From CAYTSA01 sp964440345 (GTDB lineage Bacteria; Desulfobacterota; Desulfovibrionia; Desulfovibrionales; Desulfovibrionaceae), in assembly GCA_964440345.1 (NCBI GenBank), contig CAYTSA010000039.1, positions 1-32,860 on the forward strand: a stretch of 32,860 nt of DNA, written 5' to 3'. How positions within the stretch are numbered: position 1 is the stretch's first letter; the number at the start of each line of letters is the position of its first letter. A program made the translations under genes and the position numbers. Positions 14,067 through 22,104 of this stretch are shown in pieces. The notes beneath the pieces are model-generated. The model made no database searches, was not told the origin of the DNA, and was given only the letters and a program-made list of their open reading frames with translations.

Positions 14067-16883
14067 TCAGTCCGCTTGCAGGGCGGCCTGGCAGCGGGGG
14101 CAGATACTGCCGCTGTTCTCTGCCGTGCCCTGCGTCAAGGTAAGGTTATGCACCCAGCAGCGGTCGCATTTTTCGCCCGCTGCGCGGGAAACGCTAATAC
14201 GCAAGGATTCCAGCTCCTCCGGGGCGAATGCGTCCGCCGGGGCCTGGTCCAGGGGCGCAGTTTCGGCCTGGGAGACGATGCACAGCTCGCGCAGGTCTGC
14301 GCTGGCTGTTTCCAGGTCCGCCAGCAGCTCCGGCCCGCAATAGAGCGTCACTTTCGTGTCCAGGGAGTGGCCTATCTCGCCGGCTTTGCGCTTGGGCTCT
14401 ATGGCCCGGGTCACGGCGGAGCGCACGTCCTGTAGCAGCTGCAGCCGCGCCTTATCGTCTTCGTTCAGGGCCATGTCAGCATCTGGTTCCCAGCGCAGGG
14501 CAAAGACCGTGGCCAGCTCCGGCCGCAAGGCCGCCGGCATGTGCGTGAAGACTTCCTCGGCCGTAAAGCTGAGCACCGGGGCCATGTCCTGGGTGAGCAT
14601 CAACAATATATAGTAGAGCGCTGTCTGGGCCGAGCGGCGCTCCCGGGAGTCCGGCGCAAAGACGTACAGCCGGTCCTTGAGCAGGTCCAGGTAAAAGGAC
14701 GAAAGGTCAGTGACGCACAGATTATGCAGGGAGTGGAAGACCTTATGGAACTCAAAGGTCTCGTACCCCTTGCGGCAGCGCTCGTGCGCCCGCACGGCCA
14801 TGCCCAGGCCGTAGCGGTCCATGGGCAGCATGTCGGTTACAGGCACGGCTTTGTCCGGGGTAAAGTCGTTCAGGTTGCCCAGCAGATAGCGGCAGGTGTT
14901 GCGGATGCGCCGGTAGGCGTCCACCTGGCGGCCCAGAATCTCGTCGGAGATGCGTACGTCCTCGGTGTAGTCCACAGAGGAGACCCACAGCCGCAGAATC
15001 TCGGCGCCGTACTTGTCGATGATCTCCTGCGGCGCCACCACGTTGCCGATGGACTTGGACATTTTCTTGCCCTCGCCGTCCACCACGTAGCCGTGGGTGA
15101 GCACAGACTTGTAGGGCGCCTGGCCCCGCGTGCCTACAGAGGCCAGCAGGGAGCTGTGGAACCAGCCCCGGTGCTGGTCCGAGCCTTCCAGGTACAAGTC
15201 CGCCGGAAAGCGGCACTCCGGCCGCTGCTCCACCACTGCGGAAAAGCTGGTGCCGGAGTCGAACCACACGTCCAGGATGTCGGTCTCTTTTTTCCAGCTG
15301 GTCCCGCCGCATTTTTCGCAGGCCAGACCCTTGGGGACTATTTCGGAAATGTCGGCTTCAAACCAGTAGTCGCAGCCGGTCTCGTGCGTTTTAAATTTGC
15401 CCACAATGGTCCGCATCCATTCCGGATCGGCCCAGGATTCGTCGCAGCCCTCGCAGAGCAGCGCCACAATGGGCACTCCCCAGGTCCGCTGCCGGCTGAT
15501 GCACCAGTCTGGCCGGTTTTCGATCATGCCGTAAATGCGCTCGCGGCCCCAGGCCGGTATCCACTGCACGTCGCTCATGATGGCCTGCAGCGCCCGGTTG
15601 CGCAGCCCGTTGGCCTCCATGGAGATGAACCACTGGGTGGTGGCCCGGTAAATGACCGGTTTCTTGCAGCGCCAGCAGTGGGGGTAGGAGTGGTCCATCT
15701 TTGCCTGGGCCAGCAGCCGGCCCAGTTCTTCAAGTTTTTCAATGAACTTGGGGTTTGCCTCATACACTGTGAGTCCGGCAAAGAACTCCACGCTGGGCAG
15801 GAACCGGCCGTCGTCATCCAGGGGCGAGAGCACCTCCAGCCCGTACCGCAAGCCGGTGTCGTAGTCGTCGCGGCCGTGGCCCGGGGCTGTGTGGACGCAG
15901 CCCGTGCCCTGCTCCAGGGTGACGTAGTTGGCCAGCACCACCTGGGACTCGCGGCTGTAGAAGGGGTGGCGCGCGGTCAAGCCCTCCAGGGCGGCGCCTT
16001 CGGTTTCGGCCAGGACGTCATAGTCCTGCCAGCCGAATTTGGCGGCGCATTGCTCCACCAGGTCCTTGGCCAGGATATACTGTTGCCCGCCGTGCTGCAC
16101 CAAGGCGTAAGTGAATTCCGGGTGCACGGCCACGGCCGTGTTGGCTGGCAGGGTCCAGGGCGTGGTGGTCCAGATGACCACGTTTGCCGTGTCCGGCTCA
16201 GCCTGGGGGAAGATGTCCTTGAGCCCGGCGCCGTTGAGCGGAAAGGCCACAAATATGGACGGCGAAACGTGGTCGTAGTACTCCACCTCGGCTTCAGCCA
16301 GGGCGGTGCGGCAGGAGATGCACCAGTAGATGGGCTTCTTGGCTCGGGTCACGGAGCCGGCCTCCATGAAGTTGGCCAGCTCGCCCGCGGTGGCGGCCTC
16401 GTAAGCCGGGTTCATGGTCATGTACGGGTCAGCCCAGGTTCCGAACACGCCAAGGCGCTTGAACTCCTTGCGCTGAATGTCCAGAAACTTGGACGCGTAG
16501 CTGCGGCAGCGCTTGCGCACGGCGATAGGCGGCAGTTCCTTGCCCTTTTCCTGCAGCTCCGTGGCCACTTTGTGCTCGATTGGCAGGCCGTGGCAGTCCC
16601 AGCCGGGCACGTATTCGGCCTGTTGGCCCATCATGTTGCGGGACTTGACGATGATGTCCTTGATGACCTTGTTCAGGGCCGTGCCCAGGTGGATATGCCC
16701 GTTGGCGTATGGCGGTCCGTCGTGCAGGACGTAGCGTTCCTTGTCCTGGTTGGCCGCGACCATGACGCCGTAAGCGTCAATGGTTTCCCAGTGTTTCAGG
16801 GTCTGTGGCTCGTTCTGGGCCAGGTTCGCCCGCATGGGAAAACTGGTTTTAGGCAGTTGCAGAGTCTTTTTATAGTCGCTCAT
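14067..16883 (-). CDS. ileS: isoleucyl-tRNA synthetase
   Basis: Class I aminoacyl-tRNA synthetase of 938 residues that charges tRNA-Ile, including the presumed Ile2 at 9331. Motifs: the HIGH-equivalent PYANGHIHLG (58-67), the editing-domain TTTPWTLPANTA (239-250) and GTGCVHTAPGHG (326-337), KMSKS (607-611), and a C-terminal zinc site with Cys906/909 and Cys928/931. It is the bacterial type by length and C-terminal zinc finger. I chose ATG 16883 (MSDYKKTLQL), the usual IleS start. AAGGAGG lies 13 bases upstream, rather far, but no better start exists. It is the first gene of the lspA-PLDc_N-cpoB cluster. Confidence 0.96.
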   Translation of the reverse strand: MSDYKKTLQLPKTSFPMRANLAQNEPQTLKHWETIDAYGVMVAANQDKERYVLHDGPPYANGHIHLGTALNKVIKDIIVKSRNMMGQQAEYVPGWDCHGLPIEHKVATELQEKGKELPPIAVRKRCRSYASKFLDIQRKEFKRLGVFGTWADPYMTMNPAYEAATAGELANFMEAGSVTRAKKPIYWCISCRTALAEAEVEYYDHVSPSIFVAFPLNGAGLKDIFPQAEPDTANVVIWTTTPWTLPANTAVAVHPEFTYALVQHGGQQYILAKDLVEQCAAKFGWQDYDVLAETEGAALEGLTARHPFYSRESQVVLANYVTLEQGTGCVHTAPGHGRDDYDTGLRYGLEVLSPLDDDGRFLPSVEFFAGLTVYEANPKFIEKLEELGRLLAQAKMDHSYPHCWRCKKPVIYRATTQWFISMEANGLRNRALQAIMSDVQWIPAWGRERIYGMIENRPDWCISRQRTWGVPIVALLCEGCDESWADPEWMRTIVGKFKTHETGCDYWFEADISEIVPKGLACEKCGGTSWKKETDILDVWFDSGTSFSAVVEQRPECRFPADLYLEGSDQHRGWFHSSLLASVGTRGQAPYKSVLTHGYVVDGEGKKMSKSIGNVVAPQEIIDKYGAEILRLWVSSVDYTEDVRISDEILGRQVDAYRRIRNTCRYLLGNLNDFTPDKAVPVTDMLPMDRYGLGMAVRAHERCRKGYETFEFHKVFHSLHNLCVTDLSSFYLDLLKDRLYVFAPDSRERRSAQTALYYILLMLTQDMAPVLSFTAEEVFTHMPAALRPELATVFALRWEPDADMALNEDDKARLQLLQDVRSAVTRAIEPKRKAGEIGHSLDTKVTLYCGPELLADLETASADLRELCIVSQAETAPLDQAPADAFAPEELESLRISVSRAAGEKCDRCWVHNLTLTQGTAENSGSICPRCQAALQAD

Positions 16884-17132
16884 GGGGTGTGTTGCGCCTC
16901 CTTGCACCGTGCAGTGTATGAAAGTCAATAAGAATGAGCGAAGGGAGAGGCAAAGTCAAGACGCGGTTGCGAGGTAGAAACTGGAGACGCAATACTATTG
17001 TTTCGCATAGAATCGTGTGGTCTCCTTATGTTACATGAAACACAAAGTAATGTATCCCCAGATTTTTTGCGCTGCTGCTGGCCGGGGTTGTGCTGGCGGG
17101 GCGAAGAAGGGGGCAGGCGTAGAGAGCGGCAG
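16884..17132. other. region upstream of ileS, non-coding
   Basis: Contains the ileS leader, including a small palindrome TGCAC-C-GTGCA (16903-16913), and no gene I can support. A TTGACT box on the minus strand near 16960 may belong to an ileS promoter, but its -10 is weak. The spacer continues to 17236 through the orphan repeat copy. Confidence 0.4.
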
Positions 17133-17169
17133 TCACACAAAAATAAACAGAATGGAAAACACGGCCAGG
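17133..17169 (-). repeat. orphan copy of the membrane-protein gene 3' end (direct repeat, distal copy)
   Basis: 27 bases (17133-17159) are identical to 17882-17908, and over 37 bases there are two mismatches. It carries the last ~12 codons including the stop codon but is attached to no gene. Similarity stops exactly at the stop codon on one side and inside the coding sequence on the other. Confidence 0.92.
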
Positions 17170-17236
17170 ATGGAGGTATGAAAGCTTGCCGGAATGTAAT
17201 GCTATGGGTGAGATTTCACGAAAAGTACTGACAGCT

Positions 17237-17497
17237 TCACTTGTACACAGTGCTTCTGTGTTCGACTTTCACCACAAGGACAGTCAGTAGTTCATTTTCA
17301 AGCCTTGCAAGAACCCGGTACTTTCCAACTCGCCAACGCCAAAAATCTTTGAGGGGGCCTTTAAGTTGAGAGCCGTGAGCCTTTGGATTAGACGCTACGC
17401 GCTCACGTAAATAAGCCCGTATACGTCTGGCGTCAGAGGGGTCCAGCCTGGCTAGGTCTTTTTTGGCTTTATGGGTAAATTCAATCGTCCAGGCCAA
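17237..17497 (-). CDS. RelE/ParE-superfamily toxin
   Basis: About 86 residues starting MAWTIEFTHKAKKDLARLD, the typical RelE/ParE opening, followed by RIRAYLRERV, then the core strands LKDFWRWRVGKYRVLARLE and the terminal LTVLVVKVEHRSTVYK. RelE-type members cleave mRNA on the ribosome; ParE-type members poison gyrase. The sequence leans to RelE. I favour the TTG start at 17497: GGAG is about seven bases upstream and the product then matches the family start. An in-frame ATG at 17515 would add six residues. It overlaps the antitoxin gene by 17 bases, which implies translational coupling. Confidence 0.82.
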   Translation of the reverse strand: MAWTIEFTHKAKKDLARLDPSDARRIRAYLRERVASNPKAHGSQLKGPLKDFWRWRVGKYRVLARLENELLTVLVVKVEHRSTVYK

Positions 17498-17705
17498 GCT
17501 CTTTCTCCACGTCATCAAGAGAAATCGGTTTTTCTCCGCTCTGGACGTGCTCCTCATACGCCTGGACAGCTAGGTAATAGTCCTCCAGGTCCTCAAGGTG
17601 AGTCATAATGGCTTCATGGGCGATACGGCTTTTGTCCAGCCCGGTTTTCTGAGCGAGATTGTCCAGCCTTTGTTCAACGTCTTCTGGCAGCTGGATGGCG
17701 ATCAT
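17481..17705 (-). CDS. ribbon-helix-helix antitoxin (RelB/CopG-like)
   Basis: A 74-residue acidic protein. The N-terminus MIAIQLPEDVEQRLDNLAQKTGLDKSRI... is a ribbon-helix-helix DNA-binding domain (strand at 2-6, helices about 8-19 and 24-41). The acidic C-terminus (about 45-74, ending KELGLDD) would wrap the toxin. It should neutralise the RelE-like toxin and autoregulate. AAAGGAGG lies seven bases before ATG 17705, a much stronger site than the toxin's, which favours antitoxin excess. Confidence 0.84.
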   Translation of the reverse strand: MIAIQLPEDVEQRLDNLAQKTGLDKSRIAHEAIMTHLEDLEDYYLAVQAYEEHVQSGEKPISLDDVEKELGLDD

Positions 17706-17747
17706 GAGCGGCCTCCTTTCGTCAGGATATACATCTGGGGCAGTTTT

Positions 17748-17837
17748 CCGCCAGGCGGCAAACCGGCTGCGTCAATGTGAGCACGTTTCATACGTTGCGT
17801 ACTGCCTGAAGTATAGCGTGGAAAAGAGCCCAGTCAA
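17748..17837 (-). promoter_or_regulatory. promoter and possible operator of the RelBE-like module
   Basis: On the minus strand TTGACT (17832-17837) and TATACT (17810-17815) with 16-bp spacing, about 105 bp before the antitoxin start. Downstream lies a palindrome, CCGCC-A-GGCGG (17748-17758), that could bind the antitoxin. The promoter lies inside the repeat-bounded unit, so the cassette is self-contained. Confidence 0.6.
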
Positions 17838-17881
17838 GCGATTACAATAATTCCAAGGCCGCGGGGATGCCTTTTCGAACA

Positions 17882-17918
17882 TCACACAAAAATAAACAGA
17901 ATGGAAAATGCGGCCAGG
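17882..17918 (-). repeat. direct repeat, proximal copy (3' end of the membrane-protein gene)
   Basis: Last ~12 codons plus stop of the gene at 17882-18235; matches 17133-17169 at 35 of 37 positions. The repeat boundary coincides with the last base of the stop codon. Confidence 0.92.
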
Positions 17919-18235
17919 GCCGCGGCCATTTTGTGGATGCGCGCAGCCGGCACGTGCAGCGGGGCGGTCCGGGCCATGGTTTTCAAAGCGCCGGTGACAA
18001 AGAGCGCCAGAAACAACACCCCCACTGCGCCGGCGAATCCGGCGTTGAATTGCTCCGGAAAGAGCGTCCACAGCCCATACTGGTCCAGAATGAAGTAGAC
18101 CAGCGAGGCCACGGCGCCCAGCTTGTGCACAGCCAGCAAAAGCCCCTGGGCCGGGGTTAGTTTTTCGCTGTGCAGCATAAAACCGCTGCAAACAGCCACG
18201 GCGAAAAAGATGGACATGATGACGGCTGGGGACAT
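17882..18235 (-). CDS. small integral membrane protein of unknown function
   Basis: A 117-residue hydrophobic protein with about four predicted membrane segments (roughly 3-20, 33-50, 64-84 and 100-117), ending AAFSILFIFV. Short conserved-looking polar features are HSEKLTPAQG, LDQYGLW and RIHKMAAA. I do not recognise a characterised family. ATG 18235 has AGGA about 12 bases upstream; ATG 18217 (six codons later) is an alternative. Its final codons are duplicated at 17133-17169, and a TA module lies directly downstream, yet the coding sequence reads intact to its stop. Confidence 0.7.
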   Translation of the reverse strand: MSPAVIMSIFFAVAVCSGFMLHSEKLTPAQGLLLAVHKLGAVASLVYFILDQYGLWTLFPEQFNAGFAGAVGVLFLALFVTGALKTMARTAPLHVPAARIHKMAAALAAFSILFIFV

Positions 18236-18360
18236 GGGCGATGGCGTTCCTGGTTAAAGATTCATTGCCGGTTGTGGCGCTATGATGTTTGTTGAGGGAC
18301 CATAGAGCCAGGCGCGGAAAAAGGCAATAATCGGCGGCTGCTTCCGCCACGGCCGAGACT

Positions 18361-21045
18361 TTAGGCCGTTTTCGGCTGGCTGGCGTTGCGGAGTACGATG
18401 CGGAGCACGTCGTCCACTTCCACGGGTTTGGACAGATAATCGTTCATGCCGGCTTGCAGAAAGCGTTGCCGGTCCTTCTCCGTGGCGTAAGCTGTCAGGG
18501 CCACGATGGGTATGTTCACGTTCTGTTCGCCGGTCTCCCCGTTGCGTATGGCTGTAGCCGCCTCCAATCCGTCCATGACCGGCATCTGAATATCCATGAG
18601 GACTACGGAGAAGTCAGTGCTGCGCAGCAGCTCCAGGGCCTGGCGGCCGTCGCCTACGGCGTCCACTGCAATAGAGTGCTTTTCAAGCAATCGTGTCAAG
18701 CTGAGACGATTCACCATATCGTCCTCAACCACGAGCACACGTAAAGGCGACGTGGCGACGGCATGGGGCTCGTTCGCGGCTTCAAGCTCCTCCTCTGCCT
18801 CGGGCAAGGGGAAGGAGAGGCTGAAATGGATGGCCGTGCCGACTCCTTTCTGTGTTTCCACAGCGATGTGGCCGCCCATGAGGGAAATGATGCGTTTGTT
18901 CAGGGCCAGGCCCAGCCCTGCGCCCTGGTGCTCGCGGCGAAATCCTTGGCTGCCCTGGATAAAAGGCTCAAAAAGGTTTTTCAATATGTCGTCAGCAATT
19001 CCTGGCCCTGTGTCGGAAATGGAGAAGAGAAGTCTGCATGTCTCCGGCTCCACCGGGGACAAGGCAGTCGCCTCCAGGGTAACCCCGCCGCTTTGCGTAA
19101 ACTTGAGGGCGTTGCCCACAAAATTTGTCAGAACCTGCATGAGCCGGGGTTTGTCGCCGATTACTTCGCGGGGCGCATTCGGGTCGCAGCGGCTGCGCAA
19201 TTCCAGTTTGGACTGCTTGGCCGCGGATTTGAACAGCTCGGTCGCTTCTCGGATTGCATCGCGGGGGTCAAAAGGCGCCGCGGTTATGGTCAACGAGCCG
19301 CTTTCCAGTTGCGACATGTCCAGAATGCTGGAGAGCAAATCTGTTAACCGCTTGGAGGAATGGACGGCTGCTGCAGCATATTCCTCCTGTACTGAATTTA
19401 ATCCGGTTGTCCTGATCAAGTGCAGCATGCCAAGGACGCCGTTCAAGGGGGTGCGCAGTTCATGACTCATGTTGGTCAAGAATTCGGTTTTGGCCTTGTT
19501 GGCGGTTTCGGCCCTTTCCTTTGCCTCAATCAGGGCGTTCTCGGCTCTTATGCGCTCTGTCACATCAAAAACAATGGAATAGAGCAAGTTGCGCTCCTCC
19601 AGTAAAATGGAGCCGCTGTAGACTTCCACGTCCCGCACGGAGCCGTCGGCGCGCCGGTGCTGAAACAGAAAACGCCGTTCCCCGGCAAACAGGGCCGCCG
19701 CCATTTTTTCCTTCACGGCGGCTGCATCCAATGTATTGATATCCCATACGGCTAGTCTTTTCAGTGTGCTCCTGGACCAGCCGTAATAGTCGCAGGCGGC
19801 CGGGTTGGCGTCCACAATACGGCCCTCTTCCGGGTCCACGAGCAGCATGACAGCGTGGTTGCTCTCGAAAAGGCTGCGGTAGCGCGATTCGCTTTCCTTG
19901 AGCCGTGTTTCCGCCTGCAGCCGCATTTCTTCGTGTTCAATGATTTCCATGGCCATGGACAGGTCCATGGCCAATTCATCGAGTAGCCGGATTTCCGCTG
20001 CATCAAAGAAGTACGGCTCTTCAGAATAGAACACTGCGGCCCCGCGCACCTCGCCAAGGGGAGCTATGGGGAAGGCGGCTGACGACCGGTAGCCGCGCTT
20101 TACTGCTTCCTCGCGGCGTTCTGCGGTTCTGGGGTCTGCAGCCACGTCGTGCACGACGTCGTGTTTTCCCTCGCGTAGGGCGGTGTAGACAGGTCCCTGG
20201 CCGGCGGACGCAAGGTCTGCTTTGTTGTGCGCCGCATCCAGAAAGCCGTCGTCCAAGCCATACGCCGCTGTTTTGTGCACTTTGCCGGATTCCTTGTCCA
20301 GCAGGCATATCCACGTCATGCAAAAGCCGCCGTCCTTCACGGCTATGCGGCAGGCCGTGTCAAAAAGCTCCTGCAGGTCACGAATGCGGACAATGGCTTG
20401 GTTCACTTCGCTGAGCACCGTGTATAGCCTGTTAAGCTTAAATATAGTTTTTTCTGCTTCCTTTTTCTCTGTGATGTTCTCCAGAATAGCCATAACGCCA
20501 ATGGGGCGCTTTTCGTTATCCAGTATTGGCGCAGATGACAGACTCACGTCGATGAGGGAGCCGTTCTTGTGCTGGCGCTGCAGCTCAAAGCCGGAGAAAA
20601 TGTGGCCTTGCAGAGTGCGGCCGAGCGTTTCTGCAAATGTATCGCGCGCGAAGTCTGGCACTATGGGAAGTGGCCAGCCAAGCACTTCGTCACTGGTCCA
20701 TCCGAATATACGCTCCGCCGCAGGGTTCCAGTACGTGACGGTCCCTTCAGGCGTCAGCGTATACAGGGGCAGCGGAGAAGCAAGGGTGATGGCCCGCTGG
20801 AACTCGCTCTGCTCCTGGAGCTTCTGCTGATGCGCCATCAACAGCTGATGGCGGCGCAAGAGCAAGACATATAGGATGCATGCGGTGACAGCCACAAAGC
20901 CAAGCCCTTTGAATGTGGAAATGGACAAAATGTCGTCACTGACCGCGCGCCCGAGCAGTAAGGCGTCTGAAAAAAAAATCCAGCAGCAGCCCGCGATGCC
21001 ATAGACGAGGGGAATGGAAATGTGTTCCTTGTTTGAATAACGCAT
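18361..21045 (-). CDS. hybrid sensor histidine kinase (TM-PAS-GAF-PAS-HisKA-HATPase-REC)
   Basis: An 894-residue membrane-anchored signalling protein. Two membrane segments (about 11-31 and 46-64) are followed by a PAS domain (about 83-195), a GAF domain (about 205-375), a second PAS (about 385-498), HisKA with the phospho-acceptor His528 in SHELRTPLNG, a HATPase_c domain with N, G1 and G2 boxes (VGNALKFT, DTGPGIA, GAGLGLAL), and a receiver domain with LMDIQMPVMDG. The signal is unknown. ATG 21045 was chosen with GAGG seven bases upstream; the frame also opens at a TTG six bases earlier. No response regulator with an output domain is adjacent in the same direction; the divergent PAS-LuxR gene is a possible but unproven partner. 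Confidence 0.93.
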   Translation of the reverse strand: MRYSNKEHISIPLVYGIAGCCWIFFSDALLLGRAVSDDILSISTFKGLGFVAVTACILYVLLLRRHQLLMAHQQKLQEQSEFQRAITLASPLPLYTLTPEGTVTYWNPAAERIFGWTSDEVLGWPLPIVPDFARDTFAETLGRTLQGHIFSGFELQRQHKNGSLIDVSLSSAPILDNEKRPIGVMAILENITEKKEAEKTIFKLNRLYTVLSEVNQAIVRIRDLQELFDTACRIAVKDGGFCMTWICLLDKESGKVHKTAAYGLDDGFLDAAHNKADLASAGQGPVYTALREGKHDVVHDVAADPRTAERREEAVKRGYRSSAAFPIAPLGEVRGAAVFYSEEPYFFDAAEIRLLDELAMDLSMAMEIIEHEEMRLQAETRLKESESRYRSLFESNHAVMLLVDPEEGRIVDANPAACDYYGWSRSTLKRLAVWDINTLDAAAVKEKMAAALFAGERRFLFQHRRADGSVRDVEVYSGSILLEERNLLYSIVFDVTERIRAENALIEAKERAETANKAKTEFLTNMSHELRTPLNGVLGMLHLIRTTGLNSVQEEYAAAAVHSSKRLTDLLSSILDMSQLESGSLTITAAPFDPRDAIREATELFKSAAKQSKLELRSRCDPNAPREVIGDKPRLMQVLTNFVGNALKFTQSGGVTLEATALSPVEPETCRLLFSISDTGPGIADDILKNLFEPFIQGSQGFRREHQGAGLGLALNKRIISLMGGHIAVETQKGVGTAIHFSLSFPLPEAEEELEAANEPHAVATSPLRVLVVEDDMVNRLSLTRLLEKHSIAVDAVGDGRQALELLRSTDFSVVLMDIQMPVMDGLEAATAIRNGETGEQNVNIPIVALTAYATEKDRQRFLQAGMNDYLSKPVEVDDVLRIVLRNASQPKTA

Positions 21046-21198
21046 TGACAAGCCTCAATGTGTCGCATCGTATAAATTCTATTAGTTGCATGCAATGTGT
21101 AAATTCTTACGTGGGAAATGAGGAGAGGTAAATAGATGAAGTACAGATAATTTGCTTTTCGCAACCTGGACGGCTTATTCGTACGCCAGAGCTACTTC

Positions 21199-21507
21199 CT
21201 AGCGAATGGTCTCGCCCAGGCTCTTGCCGGCCTCCGCCAACTGCCGGGCCGAGTGTACGCCGTCTACCTGGCCGTTGCGGTAGACCACCACGGCCTCGGC
21301 AAAGGACTCCACCTCGTCCCCGTTCAACCGGATGAGGCCCTGGTCCGGCCGTAACAGCCCGGCAATGGCCTTGAGCGTAAGCGTTTTGCCAGAGCCGGAT
21401 GGGCCGAAGAGCACCAGGGCGCGCTCTGAGATCGTAAAGCGGGACTGCAGGACGAATTCTCCGCCCCCGCCGCACATGGTCTTGGTGATGTCTATGGAAA
21501 AGCGCAT
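21199..21507 (-). pseudogene. modC: internally deleted ModC-like ABC ATPase
   Basis: A 102-residue frame. It begins like ModC (MRFSIDITKT...), has a complete Walker A, GPSGSGKT, and the following AGLLRPDQGLIRLNG. It then jumps directly to EVESFAEAVVVYRNGQV, which belongs after Walker B and the switch His. The Q-loop, signature, Walker B and D-loop (about 120 residues) and the TOBE part are missing, without a frameshift. It cannot hydrolyse ATP. No clear ribosome-binding site is present. With the adjacent ModA-like remnant and no modB, it is the relic of a molybdate/tungstate importer operon. Confidence 0.75.
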
Positions 21508-21532
21508 GGCGATGGTCTGGTTCAACAGCCTG

Positions 21533-21670
21533 CTAGGGCCTTATGAATCCCCGCGCTTCCAGCATATCCGCGCTGGCGCCGGTGCGGATGAAGGCCACAA
21601 AGGCCGCGGCCAGGTCGGGCGAACTGCTTTGCAGCAGAGGGGCAATGGGGATTGGTCTGGTCAGCCGCAT
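21533..21670 (-). pseudogene. C-terminal remnant of a molybdate-binding-type periplasmic protein (ModA-like)
   Basis: About 42 codons reading PIAPLLQSSSPDLAAAFVAF...MLEARGFIRP and a stop at 21533. The pattern 'SPDLAAAFVAFI...AxxxLExxGF' is the usual C-terminus of ModA-type and related solute-binding proteins. There is no start codon or N-terminal domain. It lies 26 bases before the modC relic in operon order. The breakpoint on the far side is near 21670. Confidence 0.55.
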
Positions 21671-22104
21671 TCAGTCGGCGTTGCAAACGATACGTCAAGC
21701 GCAGACCGCAGCTTGAAGACATCATTTTGGCGGCGCTGGAGACAATGCGGTAAGACGTTTTTCATCCCAGTTTGAACACTCACAAGCTTTCAGGTAAATT
21801 ATCCCAATACTACGCCAGCGCTTGCGGGTATGATTGCATGATTCTTTTTGCGCTCAAGAAAGATTCTCCTACTGAAGAGAGTATCTTGCTCATTTCGGTA
21901 GGTACGCATGAACATGTCTATTAGAGCATTATTCATTGGAAATGTTTTGAATCTCTTCTGTATTCTCGTAAAACAATTGTACATTGTTTCAGGACATAGC
22001 GTTGTCTCAACGCTAAAATGCGCTAGTGTATACCAACGAGGGGTCTTGTTCTTAGGCAACAGCATTGCTTGTCCCTGCCCTCTGTCTGGTGTTATACAGG
22101 GCTC
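21671..22104. other. AT-rich spacer before the PAS-LuxR gene, with an inverted repeat
   Basis: About 430 bp with no supported gene. A perfect inverted repeat AGCGTTG-TCT-CAACGCT (21998-22014) lies ~90 bp before the regulator start and is a candidate operator. Next to it, TTGTCT with a TAGTGT 16 bp downstream could be a promoter. The stretch 21671-21780 is of unknown origin. Confidence 0.5.

Larger units (their letters stand above)
17133..17881. mobile_element. candidate mini-cassette carrying a RelBE-like module between direct repeats
   Basis: The ~750-bp unit runs from the orphan repeat copy to the base after the membrane-protein stop codon. It holds a promoter, a possible operator, an antitoxin and a toxin, but no transposase or integrase and no terminal inverted repeats. 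The layout resembles an insertion that duplicated the 3' end of the host gene, as integrative elements do at tRNA or tmRNA ends. Mobility is inferred only from the repeats. Confidence 0.45.

Noticed and set aside
14541..16931. 796-codon open frame antisense to ileS
   Set aside because: It is a shadow of the GC-rich ileS gene. The translation has no recognisable motif, and the opposite strand encodes an unmistakable synthetase.
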